The notes: generated by a model from the sequence alone, not told the origin. A stretch of DNA of 5,867 nt from an uncultured Lachnospiraceae bacterium (GCA_902767195.1 CACXGS010000317.1:1-5867); one strand, 5' to 3'; counted from the stretch's first letter, positions 1-5,487 are shown. Numbers and translations: made by a program.

Positions 1-9
1 CGAATACTT

Positions 10-54
10 GGGTTCCGGGATATAAACAAATCGTTCGTGAATATCCCGGAACCC
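10..54. repeat. Perfect 14-bp inverted repeat with 17-nt spacer
   Basis: The arms GGGTTCCGGGATAT (10-23) and ATATCCCGGAACCC (41-54) are exact reverse complements, separated by 17 nt. As RNA or single-stranded DNA this would be a very stable hairpin. Neither strand has a T-run just after the stem, so it is not a standard intrinsic terminator. The arm centres are 31 bp apart, about three helical turns, which would also suit a dimeric DNA-binding protein or recombinase. The upstream neighbour is outside the window, so its role cannot be decided. A Rho-dependent 3'-end hairpin, a repetitive extragenic element or a mobile-element end are all open. Confidence 0.9.
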
Positions 55-63
55 TCAGTCGTA

Positions 64-115
64 GTTGGCAATTAGCTCGTCGGTAGTGGGCAACGCCGGA
101 GCGTCGGAATCCAAC
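64..115. other. Potential long irregular hairpin (unassigned structured element)
   Basis: GTTGG (64-68) pairs with CCAAC (111-115). After a 2-nt bulge, ATT (71-73) pairs with AAT (108-110). After an asymmetric internal loop, GCTC (75-78) pairs with GAGC (99-102), and after a further bulge CGGT (81-84) pairs with GCCG (95-98). The result is a 52-nt hairpin broken by internal loops. I read the pairings by eye without energy calculation, and part could arise by chance. The position directly after the perfect repeat at 10-54 and before another hairpin at 128-160 suggests a single structured block. I do not recognise an RNA family. Confidence 0.4.
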
Positions 116-127
116 GGCCTGTCTATT

Positions 128-160
128 GGGGTCTGCGACACAGTTCAACTCGCTAACCCC
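128..160. other. Potential hairpin with internal loop
   Basis: GGGGT (128-132) pairs with ACCCC (156-160). A symmetric 2x2 internal loop (CT opposite TA) is followed by GCGA (135-138) pairing with TCGC (150-153), closing an 11-nt apical loop. This is the third consecutive hairpin in the first 170 bases. It ends about 15 bp before the rho promoter, so it is not part of the transcript from that promoter. It would be transcribed only from an upstream promoter or on the opposite strand. Role unknown. Confidence 0.4.
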
Positions 161-175
161 CTATTTGCAGAAAAG

Positions 176-204
176 TTGCGTTCCCCATTAAAATGTGTTA
201 GAAT
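176..204 (+). promoter_or_regulatory. Predicted sigma-A promoter of rho
   Basis: TTGCGT (176-181) and TAGAAT (199-204) are separated by exactly 17 bp, and a TG one base before the -10 box makes it an extended -10 promoter. Transcription would start near 211, leaving a leader of about 130 nt before the rho start codon. It is the best promoter match I see upstream of rho. Confidence 0.65.
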
Positions 205-297
205 ACCCCCAGTCAGAATGTCTAGTCTATTTTCTGTTCACATATTTATTCCCCCAATTACCGAATATATAACAGTTGATCATCAGACGCATCGCCC
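205..297 (+). promoter_or_regulatory. C-rich, G-poor rho leader (possible rut site)
   Basis: From 205 to 297 I count 27 C and 11 G in 93 nt, with C-runs at 206-210, 251-255 and 295-297, roughly 45 nt apart. Unstructured C-over-G RNA is the hallmark of Rho loading (rut) sites, and rho is autoregulated through its leader in several bacteria, so this may be where Rho limits its own synthesis. The second C-run sits in a degenerate copy of the first (CCCCCAGTCAGAAT at 206-219 compared with CCCCCAATTACCGAAT at 251-266). A weak hairpin follows at 287-312 (ACGC with GCGT, then CCC with GGG inside), just before a T-rich stretch and the Shine-Dalgarno sequence. The composition is seen directly; the regulatory role is inference. 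Confidence 0.4.
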
Positions 298-340
298 AGG
301 TGGGTATCGCGTTTATTAATATATTTTTGAGGTTTATTCT

Positions 341-1780
341 ATGAATTTTGAAGAAATGAAATTAAAGGAGCTCCGGGAGTATGCCAAAGAGCAGGGAATC
401 CGGGGTATCAGTACCATGAAGAAAGAGGACCTGATCCATCTGCTTGAGGATCAGGAAAAGGCGGCAGAAACCGCAGAAGCAGAAAGTACCGTGGAGGCGG
501 AGAAGAAGGAACCGGCTATGACAGAGGATTTGCCGGCTGAAAGAGCAGAGCCTGCGGAAGAGATTCCGGTGGTTCCCGAGGAAGAGCCGGGAACTCAGCG
601 GGCTGGAGGACAAAGGAAGAACCAGCGGAAAGGAGATCTGGCCAGCCTGGACAGCGGTGATAAAGCCTATGGAATCCTGGAAGTGATCCAGTCCGAGGGC
701 TTCGGATTCATCCGTTGTGAGAATTACCTTTCAGGAGATAATGATGTTTATGTATCTCCGTCCCAGATCCGCAAATTTAATCTGAAAACAGGGGATATGC
801 TGGAAGGAAAGATCCGGGTTAAGAGGGAGAACGAAAGATACAGCGCCCTCCTTTTTACGGAATCTGTTAATGGCTACAATCCCTACGAAGCCAAGAAACG
901 GCCGAATTTTGAGAACCTTACCCCCATTTTCCCGGATGAAAGAATCCGCCTGGAATACCCGGGATGTCCGGTATCCATGAGAATGGTAGACCTCCTGTCT
1001 CCCATCGGAAAAGGGCAGAGGGGAATGATCGTCTCTCAGCCGAAAACAGGTAAAACTACCTTATTAAAGCAGATTGCCAAAAGCATCACCAGGAATCAGC
1101 CGGAGATGAAAGTAATTGTTCTTCTGATCGACGAGAGGCCGGAGGAGGTCACCGATATCAGGGAGTCCATTGAGGGTCCCAATGCTGAGGTAATCTACTC
1201 CACCTTTGATGAGAATCCGGAACATCACAAGAGAGTATCGGAAATGGTTCTGGAGCGCGCCAGGAGACTGGTGGAACACAAGGAAGATGTGGTTATTCTT
1301 CTGGACAGTATCACCAGGCTGTCCAGGGCTTACAATTTACTGGTGCCGCCCAGTGGCCGGACTCTTTCCGGCGGTCTGGATCCCACTGCTTTATACCAGC
1401 CCAAAAAGTTCTTCGGAGCAGCAAGGAATATGAGGGAGGGCGGAAGTCTGACCATCCTGGCCACGGCTCTGGTGGAGACCGGAAGCAAAATGGATGACGT
1501 GGTCTTTGAGGAATTCAAGGGTACCGGCAATATGGAGCTGGTACTGGAAAGAAAACTGGCAGAGCGGCGGATCTTCCCGGCGATCAATATACAGAGATCG
1601 GGAACCAGGAGAGAGGATCTTCTTCTGTCTGTAAAGGAGAGGGAGATTGTCTACGGCCTCCACCGGGAGATGACCGGTGTCCGGGCTGACGAGAACATGC
1701 TGCAGATTCTGGACCTTTTTAAACGAACCAAGACCAATGAAGACTTTATCCGGGTTATGGAACAGACCCTGAAAAAATAA
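341..1780 (+). CDS. rho: Transcription termination factor Rho
   Basis: This 479-residue protein is the hexameric RNA-dependent ATPase and translocase that ends transcription of untranslated RNA. Residues 1-37 match the Rho_N helical domain. Residues about 38-105 are an insertion, first Glu/Ala/Pro-rich and acidic, then basic around 87-97. The cold-shock-type RNA-binding domain follows (GFGFIR at 120-125, [10 protein letters not shown] at 135-144). The ATPase core has the Walker A loop QPKTGKT (233-239), DERPEE (264-269), the Walker B segment VVILLDS (317-323), the Q-loop with SGRTLSGG (338-345), the R-loop TGSKMD (380-385) and an arginine finger at R423 in SGTRRE. All catalytic elements are intact. 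It is longer than the 419-residue E. coli Rho because of the N-terminal insertion. The start is chosen because TGAGGT (328-333) lies 8 bases upstream of ATG 341; the ATG at 356 is less well placed. It is followed after 16 nt by the COG2426 gene, probably in the same transcript. Confidence 0.98.
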   Translation: MNFEEMKLKELREYAKEQGIRGISTMKKEDLIHLLEDQEKAAETAEAESTVEAEKKEPAMTEDLPAERAEPAEEIPVVPEEEPGTQRAGGQRKNQRKGDLASLDSGDKAYGILEVIQSEGFGFIRCENYLSGDNDVYVSPSQIRKFNLKTGDMLEGKIRVKRENERYSALLFTESVNGYNPYEAKKRPNFENLTPIFPDERIRLEYPGCPVSMRMVDLLSPIGKGQRGMIVSQPKTGKTTLLKQIAKSITRNQPEMKVIVLLIDERPEEVTDIRESIEGPNAEVIYSTFDENPEHHKRVSEMVLERARRLVEHKEDVVILLDSITRLSRAYNLLVPPSGRTLSGGLDPTALYQPKKFFGAARNMREGGSLTILATALVETGSKMDDVVFEEFKGTGNMELVLERKLAERRIFPAINIQRSGTRREDLLLSVKEREIVYGLHREMTGVRADENMLQILDLFKRTKTNEDFIRVMEQTLKK

Positions 1781-1796
1781 AGCAGGAGGACATCAT

Positions 1797-2267
1797 ATGC
1801 TGAAACAATATCTTATCGTTTTTCTTGTATCCATGGTACCGCTGATTGAACTTAGAGGTGCCATACCCATTGCGGCAGGCATGGGGCTGCCTATTCTTCC
1901 TTCCTATATCATTGCGGTTATTGGAAATATGCTTCCGGTACCTGTGATCTATCTGTTTGCCATGAAAGTGCTGGAAGTCGGGTGCAGACTGGAGGGACCG
2001 GCCGGATCTTTCTGCCGCTATTGTGTGGAGAAGGGAAAGAAGGGCGGAGAGAGGCTGACGGCAAAGGCAGGGCGAGGACTTTTCCTGGCGCTGATGCTCT
2101 TTGTAGGAATACCCCTGCCCGGGACCGGCGCATGGACCGGTACCCTGGCGGCAAGTATACTGAAGATGGATTTCAAATCCAGCGTTCTGGCTGCTATGTG
2201 CGGTGTTCTCCTGGCAGGAGTCATCATGATGACAGCCAGTCATCTCGGCTTCTCCCTGATTCGTTAA
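1797..2267 (+). CDS. COG2426 / small multidrug export family membrane protein
   Basis: This 156-residue hydrophobic protein matches the small multidrug export family (Pfam Sm_multidrug_ex, COG2426), which is related to the DedA/VTT membrane proteins. Visible family marks are ELRGAIPIAAGMGLP (18-32) after an N-terminal hydrophobic segment, and the glycine/proline-rich GIPLPGTGAWTGTLAA (104-119). These are likely re-entrant loops around the membrane core. Hydrophobic spans lie at about 4-17, 34-57, 95-120 and 127-148. A basic, probably cytoplasmic loop (74-93, many Lys/Arg) separates the halves. The family name implies drug export, but the substrate is not established and the function should be treated as unknown. 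AGGAGG (1784-1789) is 7 bases before the ATG. The gene starts 16 nt after rho and is probably co-transcribed with it. Its length is normal for the family. Confidence 0.92.
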   Translation: MLKQYLIVFLVSMVPLIELRGAIPIAAGMGLPILPSYIIAVIGNMLPVPVIYLFAMKVLEVGCRLEGPAGSFCRYCVEKGKKGGERLTAKAGRGLFLALMLFVGIPLPGTGAWTGTLAASILKMDFKSSVLAAMCGVLLAGVIMMTASHLGFSLIR

Positions 2268-2287
2268 AGAACCGGGGGAAGAACCGG
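2267..2287. repeat. Two direct copies of AAGAACCGG at the convergent gene junction
   Basis: AAGAACCGG occurs at 2267-2275 and again at 2279-2287, 12 bp apart, filling the short gap between the stop codons of the COG2426 gene and queH. It may be a small replication-slippage duplication. No function is evident. Confidence 0.6.
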
Positions 2288-2336
2288 CTGTTACGAGGGA
2301 TCTTTCTGAGCAGTCTTATTACAGGCCGCCTTTTTT
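2285..2336 (+). terminator. Possible intrinsic terminator of the rho operon, inside queH 3' end
   Basis: CGGCTGT (2285-2291) can pair with ACAGGCCG (2321-2328) with one bulged G, and CC then TTTTTT (2331-2336) follows. The loop is long, about 29 nt, so the hairpin is imperfect. Its place just after the COG2426 stop and antisense to the end of queH would suit a terminator for the rightward transcript. No comparable hairpin with a T-run is seen for leftward queH transcription. Confidence 0.35.
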
Positions 2337-2935
2337 GAAAAGATACAGCCACAGTAATCCTGCCGGTAAAGATCATATTGGCGTGACAATTCTATGGAGC
2401 GGAGATAACCGCTCCTTTTTTTAAAATCAGAGGGAAGATGGGGGACACCATACTCCCCGGCCAGTCTCTGGCCGATCTCGTTGATCCATTCCGCATTCTT
2501 GTGGGGGCTGATGGACAGGGTGGTGGTGAAATAATCTGCTCCCAGTTCGGCTGCTTTGGCAGCGGCCTCCCGCATCCGCAGTTCATAGCAGTGATAACAT
2601 CGCTGACTGCGCTCCGGAAGGTCTTCCATTCCTTCTGCCATGGTAAAAAAGAGGGAGGGGTCATAATCCCCTTCGATAAATCGGACCCGGTCACTGTAAC
2701 CGGCATCCCGGATCAGACGTTGAAGTTCCCGGATTCTTTTTAAGTATTCTGTCTCCGGCGTAATGTTGGGATTATAGAATAAGACCGTAATATCAAAGTA
2801 CTCTGTCAGATATTCTAAAACATAACTGCTGCAGGGAGCGCAGCAGACATGGAGGAGAAGCACCGGTTTCGGACCGGTCCTGTCGAGATTCTCGAGGAGA
2901 GTATCCAGTTGTTTCTGGTAATTGATTTTTGTCAT
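2291..2935 (-). CDS. queH: Epoxyqueuosine reductase QueH
   Basis: This is a 214-residue member of the QueH (DUF208) family. It performs the last step of queuosine synthesis, reducing epoxyqueuosine to queuosine at position 34 of tRNAs with GUN anticodons. It replaces the unrelated cobalamin-dependent QueG. Cysteine motifs expected to carry the Fe-S cluster and nearby metal are present: HVCCAPCS (29-36, C31, C32, C35), RCYHC (112-116, C113, C116) and a C-terminal YCGC (194-197). TTLSISPHKN (138-147) is another conserved stretch. I start at ATG 2935 because the family fold begins shortly after and CAGG lies 8 bases upstream. A GTG 30 bases further up (2965) would add ten residues and has no clear ribosome site. 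The gene stands alone, convergent with the rho pair and divergent from the glycosyltransferase, with no other queuosine gene in view. Its length is normal and it appears intact. Confidence 0.93.
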   Translation of the reverse strand: MTKINYQKQLDTLLENLDRTGPKPVLLLHVCCAPCSSYVLEYLTEYFDITVLFYNPNITPETEYLKRIRELQRLIRDAGYSDRVRFIEGDYDPSLFFTMAEGMEDLPERSQRCYHCYELRMREAAAKAAELGADYFTTTLSISPHKNAEWINEIGQRLAGEYGVPHLPSDFKKRSGYLRSIELSRQYDLYRQDYCGCIFSKKAACNKTAQKDPS

Positions 2936-2981
2936 AGTAATAACCTGCCGTATTTTAGATAACACATTATCAACACATATT

Positions 2982-3010
2982 CGCTGTATTATAGAGTTCT
3001 ATGGTATAAT
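2982..3010 (+). promoter_or_regulatory. Candidate promoter of the glycosyltransferase-dapF operon
   Basis: TATAAT at 3005-3010 is preceded by TGG (3002-3004), a textbook extended -10 element. The -35 region (CGCTGT at 2982-2987 for a 17-bp spacer) is poor, as is common with extended -10 promoters. Transcription would start near 3017, giving a leader of about 44 nt with a strong ribosome site. Confidence 0.55.
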
Positions 3011-3016
3011 AATAGC
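2988..3016 (-). promoter_or_regulatory. Candidate promoter of queH (leftward)
   Basis: On the minus strand a perfect TATAAT lies at 2993-2988, about 50 bp upstream of the queH ATG. The hexamer at the right spacing (3016-3011, GCTATT) is a poor -35 match and there is no TG extension, so the call rests on the -10 box and position. Its spacer covers the rightward -10 box at 3005-3010, so the two promoters occupy the same DNA. Confidence 0.4.
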
Positions 3017-3060
3017 AGAAAATAACCTGTATGAATATAATTTTAAGAGGAGGGTACAAT

Positions 3061-4449
3061 ATGAAAGTCTGCCTGTTAAATGATTCCTTTCCTCCTATTA
3101 TTGATGGAGTGGCTAATGTTGTTTTAAACTATGCCAATCATCTGACAAGAGACCACCGGTCGCTCATCATGGTCGGGACACCCCGCTATCCCAATATCGA
3201 TTACGGAGTACATCCCTTTCCGGTGGTGGCATACAGCAGCCTGAATATCGGGAAGCTGGTGGAAGGTTACCGGGCCGGGAATCCATTCCACGAGAAAAGT
3301 ATGATCGCCATGTCCCATTTTCAACCGGAGATTATCCATACTCACTGTCCGGCAATGTCCTCAGTAATGGGGAGGATTCTAAGAGATGTGACAGGGGCTC
3401 CTCTGATTTTTACTTATCATACGAAATTTGACGTGGATATCAAACGGTCGGTGAAATCGGATTTCCTGGTGAAGCAGGCCGTTAAGCTTATGCTGTCCAA
3501 CATCGAGCCCTGTGATGAAGTATGGGTGGTCAGCCGAGGAGCGGGAGAGAACCTCACCGGCCTGGGTTACACCGGCGAGTGGTTTGTCATGCCCAACGGG
3601 GTGGATTTTGCGAAAGGCGGGGTCAGTGATGAAGCGGTCCGTGAAGCGACCAAAGACTATGACCTGCCGGAGGATATCCCGGTTTACCTTTTTGTAGGCC
3701 GCCTGATGAATTATAAAGGGCTTCCCATTATTCTGGATGCTTTAAAAATTTTAGCGGATGAGGGAAAAGATTTCCGGATGGTATTTGTGGGTAAAGGGGA
3801 CGATGAAGAGTCTGTTAAGGAGAAAGCCAGAGAGCTAGGTTTAATGGATAACCCTTCTGCTCCGGACAAATGCATTTTCACCGGGCCGATCTATGACAGA
3901 AATGAGCTCCGGGCCTGGAACACAAGAGCAGATCTGTTCTTTTTCATGTCAACTTACGACACCAATGGTCTGGTGGTTCGGGAAGCGGCGGCCTGCGGGC
4001 TGGCCAGTGTCCTGGTGGAGGGCTCCTGTGCCGCGGAGGATATCACTGACGGACGGAATGGTTTTATGGTGGAAGAAAATGCAGAATCCCTGGCGGCATT
4101 TCTCCTGGAGAACGGAGACAATCTGGAACTCCTGCGTCAGACGGGACAGCACGCCATGGAGGAGATCTACAAATCCTGGGAAGATTGTGTGGCTCTGGCA
4201 TATGATCGCTATCAGTATGTTCTGGATAAGAAAAAGGCAGGACTGCTTCCGAGCAAAAAGAACGATATCTCCGGGAAGATTCTGAAGAGAATGTCCCATG
4301 ACTTTCAGGAGAGAGAACGGATCAGGACCCTCAGCAAAGCCTTTTTCCAGAACATAAATGAGAAAGCAGACAGCATGAGGGACAATATTTCGGATTTGAG
4401 TTCAACGGTTTCGGATTGGATCGAAGACTGGTACAAAATGGACCAGTGA
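3061..4449 (+). CDS. GT4-type (GT-B fold) glycosyltransferase, probably envelope glycolipid
   Basis: This 462-residue protein has the two Rossmann domains of GT-B retaining glycosyltransferases of family GT4. The N-terminal acceptor domain begins MKVCLLNDSFPPIIDGVAN and has HTHCPA (93-98) and TYHTKFD (118-124), patterns common in diacylglycerol glucosyltransferases and PimA-like mannosyltransferases. The C-terminal nucleotide-sugar domain has MPNGVD (177-182), FVGRLMNYKG (211-220), FTGPI (273-277) and the EX7E region as D300-x7-E308 (STYDTNGLVVREAAACG), with Asp in place of the first Glu. Residues about 395-462 extend past the usual fold as a charged, probably helical tail with two Trp near the end. 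There is no signal peptide; it likely works at the inner membrane face. The start at 3061 is set by GAGGAGGG just upstream; an in-frame ATG at 3031 lies before that site and is rejected. dapF follows after 24 nt. Sugar and acceptor cannot be read from sequence; a membrane glycolipid is an inference. Confidence 0.9.
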   Translation: MKVCLLNDSFPPIIDGVANVVLNYANHLTRDHRSLIMVGTPRYPNIDYGVHPFPVVAYSSLNIGKLVEGYRAGNPFHEKSMIAMSHFQPEIIHTHCPAMSSVMGRILRDVTGAPLIFTYHTKFDVDIKRSVKSDFLVKQAVKLMLSNIEPCDEVWVVSRGAGENLTGLGYTGEWFVMPNGVDFAKGGVSDEAVREATKDYDLPEDIPVYLFVGRLMNYKGLPIILDALKILADEGKDFRMVFVGKGDDEESVKEKARELGLMDNPSAPDKCIFTGPIYDRNELRAWNTRADLFFFMSTYDTNGLVVREAAACGLASVLVEGSCAAEDITDGRNGFMVEENAESLAAFLLENGDNLELLRQTGQHAMEEIYKSWEDCVALAYDRYQYVLDKKKAGLLPSKKNDISGKILKRMSHDFQERERIRTLSKAFFQNINEKADSMRDNISDLSSTVSDWIEDWYKMDQ

Positions 4450-4473
4450 TATAGGAGAAAGGAGATAAAGACC

Positions 4474-5304
4474 ATGAAGTTTACAAAAATGCATGGGATC
4501 GGGAATGACTATGTTTACGTGAATTGCTTTGAGGAAACCGTCGAAAAGCCGGCAGAAATGGCCAGGTTTGTCAGTAACCGGAATTATGGTGTGGGTTCCG
4601 ACGGCCTGATTCTGATCTGTCCTTCAGATCAGGCGGATTTTCGTATGGATATGTATAACGCAGACGGTTCCCAGGCGGAAATGTGCGGCAACGGGATCCG
4701 GTGTGTGGGAAAATATGTCTATGATTACGGCCTGACAGATAAAGAGGAAATTACTGTGGAGACTCTGGCGGGAATCAAGCATCTGAAGCTTTTGATACGG
4801 GATGGCCAGGTGGATCGGGTAGAAGTGAATATGGGGTCCCCGATTCTTAATCCGGCCAGAATCCCGGTAAAAACGACACTGAATCCGCCGGTTAATGTCC
4901 CGGTTGAGGTCCTGGGAAAAACCTATAAAGCTACATGTGTGTCCATGGGCAATCCCCATGCTATTATAGTGATGGACCATGTAAGAGATCTGGATCTGGA
5001 GACAATCGGTCCCTTATTCGAAAACCATACCATGTTCCCGAAACGTGTCAACACGGAATTCATCCGGGTGATTGACCGCCATACTGTGGATATGAGAGTG
5101 TGGGAAAGAGGGGCAGGAGAGACCCTTGCCTGCGGAACCGGAGCCTGTGCTGTGGCTGTTGCCTGTGTTCTGAATGACCTGACGGATACGGAGATAACGG
5201 TTCATCTTTTGGGCGGAGATCTGGATATCCGCTGGGACCAGCAGGAGAATTGTGTTTATATGACCGGATCGGCAACGATTGTTTTTGACGGGGACCTGAA
5301 ATAA
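4474..5304 (+). CDS. dapF: Diaminopimelate epimerase
   Basis: This 276-residue enzyme converts LL-diaminopimelate to meso-diaminopimelate (EC 5.1.1.7), the precursor of lysine and the cross-linking residue of many peptidoglycans. It acts in the cytosol without cofactor by a two-cysteine, two-base mechanism. Both catalytic cysteines are present: C71 in MCGNGIRC (70-77) and C220 in ACGTGAC (219-225). Other family marks are the start MKFTKMHGIGNDYV, GVGSDGL (39-45), NADGS (62-66), MGNPH (158-162) and ERGAGET (211-217). The length is normal and it appears intact. AAGGAG (4459-4464) precedes the ATG by 9 bases. It begins 24 nt after the glycosyltransferase stop with no promoter or terminator between, so it is very probably the second gene of that operon. 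This links precursor supply for the wall with an envelope glycosyltransferase. Confidence 0.98.
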   Translation: MKFTKMHGIGNDYVYVNCFEETVEKPAEMARFVSNRNYGVGSDGLILICPSDQADFRMDMYNADGSQAEMCGNGIRCVGKYVYDYGLTDKEEITVETLAGIKHLKLLIRDGQVDRVEVNMGSPILNPARIPVKTTLNPPVNVPVEVLGKTYKATCVSMGNPHAIIVMDHVRDLDLETIGPLFENHTMFPKRVNTEFIRVIDRHTVDMRVWERGAGETLACGTGACAVAVACVLNDLTDTEITVHLLGGDLDIRWDQQENCVYMTGSATIVFDGDLK

Positions 5305-5314
5305 GAGGAATCGG

Positions 5315-5333
5315 ATTACAAAACTTTTGTAAT
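5315..5333. promoter_or_regulatory. 19-bp perfect AT-rich palindrome after dapF (operator or weak terminator)
   Basis: ATTACAAAA (5315-5323), a central C, and TTTTGTAAT (5325-5333) form a perfect 9+1+9 palindrome ten bases after the dapF stop. As RNA it could form an 8-bp, AU-rich stem with a 3-nt loop, followed by a U-rich but interrupted tract, so it would be a weak intrinsic terminator. As DNA it has the symmetry of a dimeric repressor site. I do not recognise the regulator. It lies about 30 bp upstream of the first candidate promoter of the next gene, so either role fits. Confidence 0.45.
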
Positions 5334-5364
5334 TTATGAATAATGTTTTAATTTTTATAGTATT

Positions 5365-5395
5365 TTGAGATTTTTTGCAGATTATGTGATATATT
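5365..5395 (+). promoter_or_regulatory. Candidate promoter 1 of the acidic-protein gene
   Basis: TTGAGA (5365-5370) and TATATT (5390-5395) have a long 19-bp spacer, partly offset by a TG one base before the -10 box. The region is very AT-rich, so chance matches are likely. Transcription from here would give a leader of about 140 nt that includes the CCGG hairpins. Confidence 0.3.
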
Positions 5396-5412
5396 CATAA
5401 TGATGTTTTAGT

Positions 5413-5441
5413 TTGTTATTTTATCAAATAGTCTGTTTTAT
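5413..5441 (+). promoter_or_regulatory. Candidate promoter 2 of the acidic-protein gene
   Basis: TTGTTA (5413-5418) and TTTTAT (5436-5441) are separated by exactly 17 bp, each matching four of six consensus bases. Transcription would start near 5448, just before the leader hairpins. It is an alternative to the promoter proposed at 5365-5395; the sequence alone does not decide between them. Confidence 0.3.
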
Positions 5442-5451
5442 CTTTGTTTTG

Positions 5452-5487
5452 TCCGGCGACGATCCAGAATCACTCCGGAAGCCCGGA
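5452..5487 (+). other. Leader with mutually exclusive CCGG hairpins
   Basis: Three CCGG blocks occur here: TCCGG (5452-5456), TCCGGA (5474-5479) and CCGGA (5483-5487). The middle block can pair with the first (18-nt loop) or with the third (TCCGG, AAGC tetraloop, CCGGA), but not both. This marks a change from the AT-rich stretch before it and sits 55 nt before the start codon. It could be a leader switch, but the stems are only 5 bp and I recognise no riboswitch class. Confidence 0.3.

Noticed and set aside
10..54. The perfect hairpin as an intrinsic terminator
   Set aside because: No U-tract follows the stem on either strand.
1..86. Ends of an upstream protein gene (frames closing at TAG 73-75 or TAG 84-86)
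   Set aside because: Two plus-strand frames are open from the window edge but give only 24 and 27 codons, and neither resembles a family I know. An upstream gene tail is possible but cannot be supported.
55..141. A 28-codon minus-strand frame (GTG 141 to TGA 55) ending just before the 14-bp hairpin
   Set aside because: Its composition is protein-like and the hairpin follows the stop closely. But there is no ribosome site or clear promoter, it is short enough to occur by chance, and the hairpin lacks a T-run.
65..319. An 84-codon open frame on the plus strand before rho
   Set aside because: It would start at TTG without a ribosome site, runs straight through the predicted rho promoter and leader, and its second half is not protein-like. 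I considered whether its first part (SSVVGNAGASESNG) recalls the variable tail of a TnpB-type protein, but the match is too loose and stops lie just upstream.
1755..2243. A 162-codon minus-strand open frame opposite the COG2426 gene
   Set aside because: It is antisense to a gene with clear family motifs and a strong ribosome site, and its product is low-quality, rich in His, Ser and Cys, without recognisable motifs.
2936..2965. A GTG start for queH
   Set aside because: The ten extra residues are not expected in the family and no ribosome site precedes the GTG, while ATG 2935 has CAGG at suitable spacing.
3031..3060. An upstream ATG for the glycosyltransferase
   Set aside because: The strong GAGGAGGG ribosome site lies downstream of this ATG and correctly spaced for the ATG at 3061, where the fold's first strand (MKVCLLND) begins.
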